Of a stretch of DNA of 49,558 nucleotides, positions 31,301 to 40,122 are shown piece after piece. The notes under the pieces were generated by a model, which did no database searches, was not told the DNA's origin, and saw nothing but the letters and a program-made list of their open reading frames with translations. Made by a program: the position numbers and the translations under genes. The DNA is taken from assembly GCA_944387525.1 (NCBI GenBank), contig CALXFF010000009.1:1-49558 (forward strand), written 5' to 3'. This stretch comes from an uncultured Clostridia bacterium (GTDB lineage Bacteria; Bacillota; Clostridia; TANB77; CAG-508). How positions within the stretch are numbered: the first letter of the stretch is position 1; the number at the start of each line of letters is the position of its first letter.

Positions 31301-32737
31301 AATTTTACTACTCAAAAGGCTTAAAGTATCTCTTGCTTGATTTTCTTGTCTTTTAGCAATTTTTTTTGCTTCTTCTTTTTGTCCTTTTATTTCTTGTTTT
31401 TCTTTATATTCTTTACCTATTTGCTCTAATTTTTCTTTTAGTGCTAATTTATAATTATAACCATATAATTCATATTTTTGTTTTACTTCATCTTCATTTA
31501 GATTAAGATTTTCTATTTTTAATTTTATTTGTTCTATATCTTCTTTGTTTTTAGAATATTCTACATATTCATTTTGTGCCTTTGCAAGCTCTCTTCTTCT
31601 TTTTTCTCCTTTGTATTTTTCTTCTACTTTAGTTTTTTCTGAATCTAAATCATGAATTTTTTTATTTAGTTCATCTTGTTTATAGTATAATTTGTCTATT
31701 TCTAGTTTACCAAGTGTTCTTTCTATTAATATGTTCTCTTTTTTTAATTCTTCTATTTTATCACTTTCATTTTGAATTTTACTTTTTAATTTATCTTCTT
31801 TTTCTTTGTTAAATACAAGTGCTTCATAAGCCTTTTTATCTATTTTATCAATTTTTGAAAATTCCTCTTTTAGCATTTCATTTTTTTCGTTTAAATTGTT
31901 GTACATTTCTCTTACTTGTATAAATTCATTTTTATTGTCACTTTTCTTTCTAAATTCAGTTAGATTATCTTTTAATTCAATTAATGTGTCTGCTAATTGA
32001 TTTTCTTGTTTTTCTTCTTCGTTATTTTGCATATTGACATCATCTATAATTTTAATCAAGAAATTTTCAATTAATTTTCTTGAAGTTTTATTTTCTTTAA
32101 AATATTTTTCTATATAATTCTCAGAAACATTTATCTCTGAAATTAGTTTCCATTCTGCTGGTATTAGACCATAATAGCTGATGTATTTCATATATTCTTT
32201 TTTACTATCAAATACTTTTATTGGTAAATCTTCTTTTCTCATATTTGCAAATAGTTGTCTTAATTTGTCATATGACATATATGTGTTTTCACCATTCTCT
32301 TTTTCTACAAGTGGCATATATTTTATATCATATCTATTTTCATCATTATAAAAATAACAATAATTATAATAATCTATTTCTAATTTGTCTTCTGAATTGT
32401 TTTCTTCATCTCCTATGTCTTGCTTTTTTCTTGCACAAAATCCAGTTAGCATATATTTATATTGATAGCCTTCATCTAAAATCCATTCAACTAAACAGTG
32501 TGAAGTTCTTCTTGGATTTCCTCCTGCAAATATATTTTTTACTGGTTTTTCCTTTTTTAAATATGTATTTGGTATTACTGTTTGTAAAAGCATTAATAAA
32601 AGTAATGATTTTCCACCTGTATTCATTAAATCATATGTTGTTGATTTTCCATCTAATCTCATCATAAAATTGTCATATATTCCTTTTGCATCATTAAAGT
32701 TTACATTTACTAACCTTAGTCTATTGATGTGTGGCAT
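28340..32737 (-). CDS. jetC: Wadjet JetC, SMC-like ATPase (MukB-like)
   Basis: 1465 residues from the ATG behind TAGGAGGTGACG. The motor subunit of the Wadjet complex, which extrudes DNA loops and is required for cleaving small circular plasmids. N-terminal RLVNVNFNDAKGIYDNFMMR then Walker A NTGGKSLLLLM; C-terminal Walker B KVIIADNPFGATSAVFLWNV and PGHN loop. In between is nearly 1200 residues of Lys/Glu-rich coiled coil with a hinge. Size and motifs fit JetC rather than a housekeeping SMC. Overlaps jetB by 17 bases. Confidence 0.9.
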   Translation of the reverse strand: MPHINRLRLVNVNFNDAKGIYDNFMMRLDGKSTTYDLMNTGGKSLLLLMLLQTVIPNTYLKKEKPVKNIFAGGNPRRTSHCLVEWILDEGYQYKYMLTGFCARKKQDIGDEENNSEDKLEIDYYNYCYFYNDENRYDIKYMPLVEKENGENTYMSYDKLRQLFANMRKEDLPIKVFDSKKEYMKYISYYGLIPAEWKLISEINVSENYIEKYFKENKTSRKLIENFLIKIIDDVNMQNNEEEKQENQLADTLIELKDNLTEFRKKSDNKNEFIQVREMYNNLNEKNEMLKEEFSKIDKIDKKAYEALVFNKEKEDKLKSKIQNESDKIEELKKENILIERTLGKLEIDKLYYKQDELNKKIHDLDSEKTKVEEKYKGEKRRRELAKAQNEYVEYSKNKEDIEQIKLKIENLNLNEDEVKQKYELYGYNYKLALKEKLEQIGKEYKEKQEIKGQKEEAKKIAKRQENQARDTLSLLSSKIETLENEMANKQDNIDIITNELTEEGNLRLLLNVDDSIEKSKEDLNKIKEEIEQNKEQIEKLQKEEVDKKVELEKVKSSGRLWDERLKLAKEKVQEYEEEKNSLEKLVKTFQVENIQKLEDKLRNELQAEEKNRSIKQIEKQMKTKKLELIEKYNMVIPNEDIFALKQKLEDKCNYIVTGIEELKKIEENKRKEVLDKNPLLIYSIFIDDETFRKIKNKGLDIELENLVPIISIEMLRKEWTYEEKDIIFPIQKSIYQNMETEKIEQYKVTLNKDISLLEEKIEKHNEKEENLRKYLDEIKSFNETYSEEFVKSIYKNKTDIEKHIKENENKIKEINNSIQDGKEKLEKLEKLLEKQNDKYELLSQKIKKLEELDKLQNEMKELKSKKELAQKDYEAQKENLQEKEEAVTTIENALEEIKNKIRELGMLKENFEKTYTNLPEFKQTDVNNEDFEILKNHFEAYDSQMKNSNQELNGLQEMIKIRTEMMEKCQKAIKENNCTIEYFSSKNESFSKVPDAILEELNSKIDDLEKEFNRVNYSLTEKEKEKEKQQLLGQITILVEKLQKEKNETYLEETRITELNIIDKKMEENNIKFRLNKKQIKELSSKIENVEEEVKRLDKEFMMLDSFVKENEIEGFNVDTENLLENEVFTYKRILEERKKINKVVNKLTTDFSEYINYIKEQVSEFYIKQDVLDKIENLKIPTKLSETKIISNGITTIIETLEEKIRHIEEALKLLESYQENFITKCFEKAETIVRDLEKLPGLSRIKINGKDTNIIKLDLFEYEKEEKLNKMKEYIYDLVKEMEENPDKMNKEQLNESLSSKALVSQIVNMDKASVKLYKIEDIPENSTYKKWEDDLGSDGQVNAIYFMFAVCIISYISMLTRKENSNKSKKVIIADNPFGATSAVFLWNVMFSILKENNVQLIAPGHNINKEIVSKFEVNYVLKHEYYNGNKKSVVVDKELRTEDDIDNMNFEILQGDQQSIF

Positions 32738-33455
32738 TTTCGTCACCTCCTAAATTATATACATATTCTAATAGTTTATTTTTATTTTCTTTGCTATTTT
32801 CAAAATAGAAGTATACAATTGCTTTAAATCTTGTTGTAATTGAAATAATCTGTCTTTCTTCATTAAAATTTATTAATTTTTCTTCTTCTAGAAAATGAAG
32901 TACCAGTTTTACAAAAGATATTTTATCATTTTTTCCTCCTAACACAATATCTTCTCTTGCATCTTGTAGCCTTTCCCATACATTTTTTATATCAACAAAA
33001 TTGTACTCATTTTCTTTACTTGTTTTTTCAATATCTTCTTTTACTAAACTTTGAAATTTTATTTCTATTGTTTCTAATAATTCACTTAAATTCAAATAGC
33101 TTCTTGGCGAATTTAATCCAGATTCTCTATAAAAGCATGTTAGTATTGTTAAAATTATGAAATACATTAAATAAATATCTTCATTTTTATTTATCATCTT
33201 TATTTTCTTTTTTAATTCTTCATTTGTATATCCAAATATCTTATTATCTAACATTACACATAGATTTAATGTGTTGTCCATTCTGTATATATCAAATCCC
33301 ATTTTTTCAGCTATTTTGTCAGTTAAATTTCCAATTTCAGATGAATTTACATATTTTTGATATAATGATAGATTTTTTTCTTTTGATATTTCTTTATTTT
33401 GAATCAAAGTATTTATTATCTCTAGTGCTACATCTAAATTTTCATCCATTTCCAT
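32721..33455 (-). CDS. jetB: Wadjet JetB, MukE-like KITE subunit
   Basis: 244 residues from the ATG preceded by AAGAAGGGA. Small winged-helix protein that sits with JetA on the SMC heads. Features: helical N-terminus, AEKMGFDIYRMDNTLNLCVM and the LGGKNDKISFVKLVLHFLEEEKLI winged helix. It is flanked by jetA (6-base gap) and jetC (overlap), which fixes its identity more than its own weak motifs do. Confidence 0.85.
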   Translation of the reverse strand: MEMDENLDVALEIINTLIQNKEISKEKNLSLYQKYVNSSEIGNLTDKIAEKMGFDIYRMDNTLNLCVMLDNKIFGYTNEELKKKIKMINKNEDIYLMYFIILTILTCFYRESGLNSPRSYLNLSELLETIEIKFQSLVKEDIEKTSKENEYNFVDIKNVWERLQDAREDIVLGGKNDKISFVKLVLHFLEEEKLINFNEERQIISITTRFKAIVYFYFENSKENKNKLLEYVYNLGGDENATHQ

Positions 33456-33460
33456 ATTTA

Positions 33461-34975
33461 TCACATTCCCTTCTTAAATAACATATCTGTTATCTTTAAT
33501 CCATTTCCTAAATCTATATCTTCTTCTTTTGGGATGATTGTTATTGTAGGAAAATGAAATTCTTCAAAAATTTCATCTTCACTTTCTTTTAGATATTTTT
33601 TTCTGTTCAAATAAATCACAAATGCTATAAAATCTCCATTATACAAACTTTTTTCTCCATAGTTTTTAGTAATAAAATCTGCAAATCGTTTTAATGTTAT
33701 CTCATTTTTTGATTTTAATAATATCAATAAGTTTTGAAAGTAAAATTTAAAATTACTAATTACTCTTTTTGTAGTTATTTTATCAATTGTTTCTATTTCT
33801 TTTACTTCTACTTTTTCTTTTACTATTTCTTCTTTTTCTGTTTTACTTAATTTTTGATTTTCTAATGATTTCATTGGGTTAAATGTTTTTATTTTCTTTG
33901 GTTGCAAAAATGGTAATATAAAGTATATTAGTTTTTCAGGATTATTAGTTTTGCTAATTACTTTTTCAAATTCTTGTTCAAATTTAAATTTCTCTGAAAA
34001 TGCACTTTTAGCTCTCATGTCAATAATTTCATCATGTTTTTTCGTCATATCTATTGCTTCTTGCAAAAGTTTAGTGTGAGAAGAAACAGCTTTATTTAAT
34101 TCTTTTTCAATGTTCCTTATGATTGTTAATGTTTTGTTTTCTTTTTCAGTTAAATTTTTCGTTCCTTCTTTTGCTATATAATCCATATATATATTTTTTA
34201 CAAGAGTAGATACTTCTCCAAAAAGTTCCTCTTCTTCTTCAAATTGCCCAATTACTCCTTCATGGTATCTAGAATATTCTTTGATTCCTTCTTTTCCTCC
34301 ATACATTAATCCTTCTAATATTAAATCTTTTTGTTCTATTTTTCTTTTTACTTCAATATTTAATCTTCTTATAGTGTCATATGCATAATTAAATGAACCT
34401 TTTTCTATTTGTTTTCTAAATAAAATTAAATTCATCGTAACTTGAAGTGAATCAGGAAATTCTTTTGTTTTTAAATAAAAGTCTATTCCTTGAGCTGTTA
34501 TGTAGTAATTTAATTTATTGTTTTCTCCTAATCTTATTTCTATGTATTTAATGTATCTCTCTTTTTCTTCTTTTTCTTTTAAGCTATAATATGTGAACAC
34601 AAAATTGTTACCATTATTTTGTGCTATATCTAATATTAAATTTACTAATTTCTTTAAACTATCTTCTTTTAATTTTTTGTTATAAACTTTTTCTATAAAA
34701 TAATCTATATAATAATATATATCCTTGTATTCTATCTTTTTTCCACTTAGTTTTCCAACATAAAGTAAAAAAGAAAGCAAACCAATAAAAACTCCTGTCA
34801 AATCAAAACCGAAGTTTTCAGATTCTGCTTTCAATTTTTTTGTTATAATAAAATATGGATAATATATTTTTATGTTTTCTTCTCTATCATCTATTTCATT
34901 TATAACATCTTTTACAATTTCACTATACATTTGCTCTTTTAATTCTTCCTCTGTAAAAATATCTTGATTATCCAT
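33461..34975 (-). CDS. jetA: Wadjet JetA, MukF-like kleisin subunit
   Basis: 504 residues from the ATG behind GGAAG. Kleisin of the Wadjet complex, linking the SMC heads. Acidic N-terminus, a helical winged-helix region with LTGVFIGLLSFLLYVGKLSG, a long Lys/Glu-rich helical middle, and a C-terminal part ending in LKITDMLFKKGM. No stronger sequence motif is expected in this subunit. Position between jetD and jetB on one transcript supports the call. Confidence 0.82.
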   Translation of the reverse strand: MDNQDIFTEEELKEQMYSEIVKDVINEIDDREENIKIYYPYFIITKKLKAESENFGFDLTGVFIGLLSFLLYVGKLSGKKIEYKDIYYYIDYFIEKVYNKKLKEDSLKKLVNLILDIAQNNGNNFVFTYYSLKEKEEKERYIKYIEIRLGENNKLNYYITAQGIDFYLKTKEFPDSLQVTMNLILFRKQIEKGSFNYAYDTIRRLNIEVKRKIEQKDLILEGLMYGGKEGIKEYSRYHEGVIGQFEEEEELFGEVSTLVKNIYMDYIAKEGTKNLTEKENKTLTIIRNIEKELNKAVSSHTKLLQEAIDMTKKHDEIIDMRAKSAFSEKFKFEQEFEKVISKTNNPEKLIYFILPFLQPKKIKTFNPMKSLENQKLSKTEKEEIVKEKVEVKEIETIDKITTKRVISNFKFYFQNLLILLKSKNEITLKRFADFITKNYGEKSLYNGDFIAFVIYLNRKKYLKESEDEIFEEFHFPTITIIPKEEDIDLGNGLKITDMLFKKGM

Positions 34976-35003
34976 TTTTACTTCCAAAACTCCACCTCTT
35001 CTA

Positions 35004-36044
35004 TTATTTCATACTCTTCAATGCTACTTCATAATTAAATACTTCTTGTGGTATATATTTTTTATTATTAAATATTTCAATTAGTTTATCCTTATATTCT
35101 TTATCAAATTCGTTTATAAATTTTTCTATTTTATCTTGATTTATATTTTGGTTTTTTCTAACTTTTTCTGGAGTTTTTTCAATATCTAAAATCGTTTCAT
35201 ACCCTTTGGTGTATGCAGAAATGTTATATTTGTTATATTTTTCTTTTAAGGATACATAGATATTTATTCCTTCAAAATCAATATCTCCAAAGTAATAGAT
35301 ATTATCTTTTGAATCTATTTTAAATTCTTCTATAAATGAAAAGCTTTTTAATATCTTTTTTCCTTCTCCATAAATTATCATATATATGTTTTCTATTTTC
35401 AACTTTTGAATAGCTTTAACTATTGTCCAAAATGTATCTTTATTTTCTATTATTAATATTGTTTTATTTTTTAATTTTCTAATTTTATACTCTGTATTAA
35501 TATAATAAAAAAATGGTTCATATGTATCATATGCATATAAGTCTTTGCAGGTTAGTCCTAACTTTTTTAGTATTTCTTCATTTTCTTTTAAACATTTCTC
35601 ATTTTTATATATTTGATAAGACCTTTCATTTACTGTTATTGTTTCAATTTTTCCTCCATTTGTTTGTTTTATGAATTCATTAATTGGTATTATTATCTTT
35701 TTATATTTTATATATTCTTTTGGATGTTTTAAAAAATAGTCTATTTTTATTTTTTTATCTAATTTTAAAATTTCTTCTTTTATTTTTTCTTCATTTTCTT
35801 CTTTTAATTTTAAAATTTTGTATTTTTCAAAACTGCCCTGAAAGTCTTTATTTGTTGTTTTTAATGGTTGTATGTATCCTTTTTCTTCTAAATTTGTTAG
35901 GATGTTATTTATGATTTTGTCGCTTTGCGGTGTATATGGTAATTTTAGTTTTTTATATACTTCACTTAGATTCATGGTTTTTGTCTTTTTTTGTAATATG
36001 TATTTTATTAGTTTTTCTTCTATTTCCATATTTATATTATTCAT
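35004..36044 (-). CDS. jetD: Wadjet JetD, topoisomerase-VI-like nuclease subunit
   Basis: 346 residues. JetD cuts the looped plasmid DNA. The C-terminal TOPRIM-like domain shows IYYFGDIDFEGINIYVSLK, with the metal-binding acidic residues, and an upstream acidic residue in LIIENKDTFWTIVKA. The N-terminal half has a winged-helix segment and Lys/Glu-rich helices. It is the first gene here; the order jetD-jetA-jetB-jetC differs from the A-B-C-D order of the best-studied type I systems, so this is probably one of the other subtypes. Confidence 0.85.
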   Translation of the reverse strand: MNNINMEIEEKLIKYILQKKTKTMNLSEVYKKLKLPYTPQSDKIINNILTNLEEKGYIQPLKTTNKDFQGSFEKYKILKLKEENEEKIKEEILKLDKKIKIDYFLKHPKEYIKYKKIIIPINEFIKQTNGGKIETITVNERSYQIYKNEKCLKENEEILKKLGLTCKDLYAYDTYEPFFYYINTEYKIRKLKNKTILIIENKDTFWTIVKAIQKLKIENIYMIIYGEGKKILKSFSFIEEFKIDSKDNIYYFGDIDFEGINIYVSLKEKYNKYNISAYTKGYETILDIEKTPEKVRKNQNINQDKIEKFINEFDKEYKDKLIEIFNNKKYIPQEVFNYEVALKSMK

Positions 36045-36124
36045 ACTTTTGATTCCTTTTCTTTGAATTCGAAAGTATTATATCATACTTTTATGTAAAT
36101 TTCCAGTTTTTTCTAAAATTTATA

Positions 36125-36184
36125 TGCAAAAAACCTTATAAGTTCCAAAAAATCAATTATGCTATGTATTTTTTGGAACTTATA
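36125..36184 (-). terminator. Terminator of the two-component operon
   Basis: Perfect 19-base inverted repeat (36133-36151 with 36166-36184; CTTATAAGTTCC ends) followed on the minus strand by GGTTTTTTG. It separates the histidine kinase gene from the Wadjet promoter region. Confidence 0.9.
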
Positions 36185-36188
36185 AGTA

Positions 36189-37202
36189 TTAAAAATTCGT
36201 ATAACTATTTTTAGGGAAAATAATTCTAACCTCTGTTCCTATATTCTTTTCTGAATTTAGTTCTATACCAAGACCTAATTTATCACATAGTTTTTTGCAT
36301 AAATACAAACCTATACCAGTTGATTTTTGTCCAATAATTCTTCCATTATCTCCAGTAAATCCTCTTTCAAAAACTCTAGTTATTTCTCCCTTTTTTATAC
36401 CAATTCCATTGTCTTTTATATATAGAATTACTTTATCATTTTTGGTTTTAGAATATATCTCTATTTTCTTGTTTTCTTTTTTAGAATATTTGATAGCATT
36501 TTGTATAATTTGATTTATTATAAATGTAGCCCATTTGCTATCTGTATATACTTCTTGCTCTATATCTTTTAATTCTATTGCTACTTTTTCATTAAGTAAT
36601 GTGCTTTTGTTTTTTAATATTGAACTATTAACTATTTCTTTTAAATTAGTTTTATTTATAATATAGTCTTTTTCTACTGCATTACTTCTTGCATAAAATA
36701 GTGCTTGTTCTATGTAGTTTTCGACTTTGTCTAATTCTTCATCAATGCTTTTTGTTACACTATTTTTATTATTTTCAATAATCATTTTACTTGCAGCTAT
36801 TGGAATTTTTACCTCATGGATCCATAATTCTATATATTCTTTATATTCTTCTTGAATATTTTTATAATGGTTCACATTTTCTAACATTGATTTTCCTGTA
36901 TCTTGTATTGTTTCTTTTAAGATTTTTCCTTCAATAAAGTTGGGAGTTTTTATAATTTCTGAAATTAAGTATTTCTCATTTAATTCGTCCATGTTTGTTT
37001 TTAGTTGATTATAAAAATGTTGCTTATTTTTATATTCTACAAAAATCGAAATACTTACTACTAAAATGATTATTATGGCAATATATATTTGTGCGATTAT
37101 TCCAATATTATAAGCAAGTAATAATATTTCTATACTGATTAGAGCTAATATTACTGTTGCAATTAGCAATACTTTATCTTTTATAAAATCTCTAAATTTC
37201 AT
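36189..37202 (-). CDS. BceS-like sensor histidine kinase
   Basis: 337 residues with two closely spaced N-terminal membrane helices (about 12-29 and 34-52) and almost no extracellular loop, as in intramembrane-sensing kinases that respond to cell-wall antibiotics. Catalytic parts: H-box LWIHEVKIPIAASKM, N-box FIINQIIQNAIKYSK, G-boxes DNGIGI and STGIGLYL. The start overlaps the response regulator stop by a few bases. BceS kinases normally signal through a BceAB ABC transporter; none is adjacent. Confidence 0.9.
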   Translation of the reverse strand: MKFRDFIKDKVLLIATVILALISIEILLLAYNIGIIAQIYIAIIIILVVSISIFVEYKNKQHFYNQLKTNMDELNEKYLISEIIKTPNFIEGKILKETIQDTGKSMLENVNHYKNIQEEYKEYIELWIHEVKIPIAASKMIIENNKNSVTKSIDEELDKVENYIEQALFYARSNAVEKDYIINKTNLKEIVNSSILKNKSTLLNEKVAIELKDIEQEVYTDSKWATFIINQIIQNAIKYSKKENKKIEIYSKTKNDKVILYIKDNGIGIKKGEITRVFERGFTGDNGRIIGQKSTGIGLYLCKKLCDKLGLGIELNSEKNIGTEVRIIFPKNSYTNF

Positions 37203-37870
37203 TTTAACAAATACCCCTCTCCTCTTTTTGTTTCTATCTTATCTGTTACACCTAATTCTTCTAATTTTGTTCTTAGCCTTTTTATATTTACATTTAATGT
37301 GTTGTCATCAATAAATTCTTCACTTTCCCATAAATAATCCATTATTTCGTCTCTTGATACAACCTTTTCTTTATGTGTGCTTAGATAATATAAAATGCTA
37401 TACTCGTTTTTTGTTAAATCTATCTTTTTGTTATCTTTTTCAATCACTCTTTCTGCTATATTTAATACAAAGCCATTACAATCAATTTTTTCTGGATTTC
37501 TTCCTGAATTTTCATTTCTTTTTAATAATCCTGTTATTTTTGCAAGTAGTATTTGTATGTTATATGGTTTTGTTACATATTGGTCTGCCCCATAATTTAA
37601 GCTCATTAGCTCATCTATCTCATTGTCTCTGCTTGTTACCATTATAATAGGAACATTTGATAATTTTCTTACTTCTTTGCATACATATTCACCATCTGTA
37701 TATGGTAAATTTATATCTAATAATACTAAATCTGCTTTCTCGTTTAATATGTCTTGTATTGTGTTGTCAAATTTTTCCAATCCTTTTACTAAGAATCCAT
37801 TTTTATTTAAAAAAGTTTCTAGTTCTTCTCTTAATTTTTTATCATCTTCAACTATTAGAATTTTTTGCAT
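37199..37870 (-). CDS. OmpR/BceR-like response regulator
   Basis: 223 residues from the ATG (MQKILIVEDD) with AAAGGA upstream. Receiver domain with the phosphoacceptor Asp in LVLLDINLPYTDG, acidic pair EDD, switch Thr in MVTSRD and Lys in VTKPYN. C-terminal winged helix ends with NVNIKRLRTKLEELG. The longest frame begins ten codons earlier, but those codons (MKYKDKGMNK) belong to a duplicated piece of the acyl-ACP thioesterase gene end and are not part of the regulator. Confidence 0.93.
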   Translation of the reverse strand: MQKILIVEDDKKLREELETFLNKNGFLVKGLEKFDNTIQDILNEKADLVLLDINLPYTDGEYVCKEVRKLSNVPIIMVTSRDNEIDELMSLNYGADQYVTKPYNIQILLAKITGLLKRNENSGRNPEKIDCNGFVLNIAERVIEKDNKKIDLTKNEYSILYYLSTHKEKVVSRDEIMDYLWESEEFIDDNTLNVNIKRLRTKLEELGVTDKIETKRGEGYLLK

Positions 37871-37882
37871 TTTATTCATTCC

Positions 37883-37924
37883 TTTATCTTTATATTTCAA
37901 AATTGCTCTTGCAATTTCTCTATC
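37883..37924. repeat. Direct repeat copy A (thioesterase gene tail)
   Basis: 42 bases that match 38810-38851 at 39 positions. On the minus strand it encodes DREIARAILKYKDK, the end of the acyl-ACP thioesterase, although that gene lies 0.9 kb upstream. The copy overlaps the patatin stop codon and the front of the response regulator. Confidence 0.75.
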
Positions 37925-38789
37925 TTTCTCCTTTTTTTATATCAGAATTTTTGAAACTTAATATCTTATCTAACAAATTTAATGTATTTTCTCTTCCTAA
38001 ATCATACATTTCTTGTAATTTATTACTATCTTTCTCTATTCTTTTAATCTTAACTAATTTAGATGGTCTAATAACAAATATTTTTCCCTCTTTTTCTAAT
38101 TCTGATATTTTTTCAAGTTCTTCATTATATTTTTTATACCTATTATTTATTGCTTTTGCAAAGTTTGGATATTTTCTATAATAGATTTTAGGAAAAGTTT
38201 GATTAGACTTTTTCTTTTTATAATCAATAGGCCTTGTTAAAACAACAATTACTTTATCAAACCCCATGCTCATTATCTTATCTATTGGAATGCTGTCTGC
38301 TATTCCTCCATCTAAATATTTTTTATTATTTACTACTACTGGTTTAGATACAAATGGCATAGAACCAGATGCTCTTAAGATTTCTAAATTATTTTTATTT
38401 TTTAAATCATCTATTTTAATATATTCTGCTTCTCCTGTTTCTAGATTTGTTACAACTGCATAAAATTCTACATCTGAATTTTTAAAAGTTTCATAATCTA
38501 AGGGATCTAATTCATTTACAATTTTCTTAAAGCAAAAATCTTCATTCATAATATTTCCTGTTGTTAGAAATGAATATAATCCCATATAATCTTTATTTTT
38601 AGCATATTTTTTACTATATCTTAGTCCTCTACCAACCTGTTTTGATTTATAGTTAATTCCAAATAAAGCACCTGCTGATACGCCAACAATTCCATCTATT
38701 TTTATTTCATTTTCTAGAAATACATCTATTACTCCTTCTGTATACATGCATCTCATTGCTCCGCCTTCTAATAATAATCCTACTTTCAT
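37920..38789 (-). CDS. Patatin-like phospholipase
   Basis: 289 residues from the ATG of MKVGLLLEGG (GGTGG upstream). Catalytic Ser/Asp dyad: GVSAGAL supplies the GxSxG serine (about residue 37) and LDGGIADSIP the DGG aspartate. The glycine-rich LLEGGAMR oxyanion loop is at the N-terminus. Cytoplasmic, no signal peptide; RssA/YjjU-type subgroup by size. It lies between two copies of the thioesterase gene end and its final codons read KKGER inside copy A. Possible lipid-remodelling partner of the thioesterase, but that is only neighbourhood. Confidence 0.9.
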   Translation of the reverse strand: MKVGLLLEGGAMRCMYTEGVIDVFLENEIKIDGIVGVSAGALFGINYKSKQVGRGLRYSKKYAKNKDYMGLYSFLTTGNIMNEDFCFKKIVNELDPLDYETFKNSDVEFYAVVTNLETGEAEYIKIDDLKNKNNLEILRASGSMPFVSKPVVVNNKKYLDGGIADSIPIDKIMSMGFDKVIVVLTRPIDYKKKKSNQTFPKIYYRKYPNFAKAINNRYKKYNEELEKISELEKEGKIFVIRPSKLVKIKRIEKDSNKLQEMYDLGRENTLNLLDKILSFKNSDIKKGER

Positions 38790-38800
38790 AAATACCACCA

Positions 38801-39544
38801 TTAATTATTTTTATCTTTATACTTCAAAATTGCTCTTGAAATTTCTCTGTCATTTTCTTTAATTAAAAATTCTATTTCTTGTTTTCTTTCTTTTTTGTAA
38901 ATTCTTAATACTTGTCCTTCTACTGATTCATTTATATAATGAATTTCAAAATCTGTTATTTGATTTTTATCAAGGAAATCACAAGATAAAACATTTGCAA
39001 TTAATCTTACATAGACAGCATTATTTGTATGCCTACTAAAGTCAATATCTGATGAATATATTTTTTGTTCATATACAAAATCTTCCTCATCAAATTTTTC
39101 AATTAACCTAGAATATGCTTCTGTATCAACTGCTTCTTTTGTTTCCATATCTTTTGGATAATGAATTGTACTTACCTTTCTAATTTTTCTTGTATTAACA
39201 TCTATTGGGCAAATTTCTTGCTTTGCTCCGAATAAATACTCATCTTTTTCATTTCTAAAAATAGTTTCCATTTCAACACGAATTGGTTTAATTTTCGTTG
39301 TATAACTTTTTCCATATATAAAATCTCTCCACTCTGGGAACTTTTCAAAATGTACTTTTGTTTTAGATAACACCCGTAATGCGTTGTCTTTTTCTTTAAC
39401 TGTTTTATTATCACTTCCAAAAGAAGCAAAATAGTCTGTTACAAGACTTTGAACTAGCTCAATGGACTTTGTTAAACCTAGCTCCGTGTCTTGTCCTAGC
39501 TCTGTATAACTTACTTCATATTTACTTTCATATTCTGTATTCAT
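38801..39544 (-). CDS. Acyl-ACP thioesterase (FatA/FatB family)
   Basis: Releases free fatty acids from acyl carrier protein. 247 residues, double hot-dog fold: N-terminal SKYEVSYTELGQDTELGLTK, central LSKTKVHFEKFPEWRDFIYG and C-terminal DIDFSRHTNNAVYVRLIANV with the catalytic Asn/His region. AAGGAG lies before the ATG. Its last 14 codons are duplicated 0.9 kb downstream (37883-37924). Next downstream is the patatin gene, with an overlap or gap of a few bases. Confidence 0.9.
   Translation of the reverse strand: MNTEYESKYEVSYTELGQDTELGLTKSIELVQSLVTDYFASFGSDNKTVKEKDNALRVLSKTKVHFEKFPEWRDFIYGKSYTTKIKPIRVEMETIFRNEKDEYLFGAKQEICPIDVNTRKIRKVSTIHYPKDMETKEAVDTEAYSRLIEKFDEEDFVYEQKIYSSDIDFSRHTNNAVYVRLIANVLSCDFLDKNQITDFEIHYINESVEGQVLRIYKKERKQEIEFLIKENDREISRAILKYKDKNN
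38810..38851. repeat. Direct repeat copy B (inside the thioesterase gene end)
   Basis: The parental copy of the 42-base repeat, encoding DREISRAILKYKDK in the thioesterase reading frame. See 37883-37924. Confidence 0.75.
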
Positions 39545-39581
39545 TTATAAAATCTCCTTCTTTCATGTAATTTGTAATTTG

Positions 39582-40061
39582 TTATTCAAAATAATATGTT
39601 TCATTTTTGTTATTTTGAATTGTAGCATTCTTTGGTACTACTTTTAAAATATTAAATATATTGTAAATATCGGGATAAATACTTACCATTCCCATTATTG
39701 CCATACCAAACATTAATCCATTTAATTCTTTTAAATTATTACTACTAAAACAAAATATAATTAATGGAATAATACCTAAAATTATAGGTACTATACTTAA
39801 AAAAATGAAACGATTTCTTTTTACCGGACTTGAAGATAAAGCAACTGCCGTTAAATATTTAGGTATTATCCCTATATAGACTGTCGCATTTTTTGGAAAA
39901 GCAATAGCATGCAGTAATTCGTGAACAATTATTAGTAAAACGCCTATAATAATTCCTATAAATAAAAAAGTTATACTAATCACTTTCTCGTTTGTTATAA
40001 ATGTTTTTAAAAGCATACATATAAAGCATATAATTATACCTTTCCATATTATTTTTGCCAT
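39582..40061 (-). CDS. DUF3267-type putative membrane zinc metalloprotease
   Basis: 159 residues from the ATG behind GGAGTTGAAAAA. Four hydrophobic segments; the second ends in VHELLHAIAFPKNATVYIG, which holds the HExxH zinc motif (HELLH) of DUF3267 membrane proteins. A third zinc ligand cannot be pinpointed. Substrate unknown. It belongs to a run of small genes (39582-40585) on one strand, downstream of two other tiny ORFs. Confidence 0.75.
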   Translation of the reverse strand: MAKIIWKGIIICFICMLLKTFITNEKVISITFLFIGIIIGVLLIIVHELLHAIAFPKNATVYIGIIPKYLTAVALSSSPVKRNRFIFLSIVPIILGIIPLIIFCFSSNNLKELNGLMFGMAIMGMVSIYPDIYNIFNILKVVPKNATIQNNKNETYYFE

Positions 40062-40122
40062 TTTTTCAACTCCAATCATTTCGATAATTTATTATAAATC
40101 TAGCAAGTCACTAAACTGTAAT

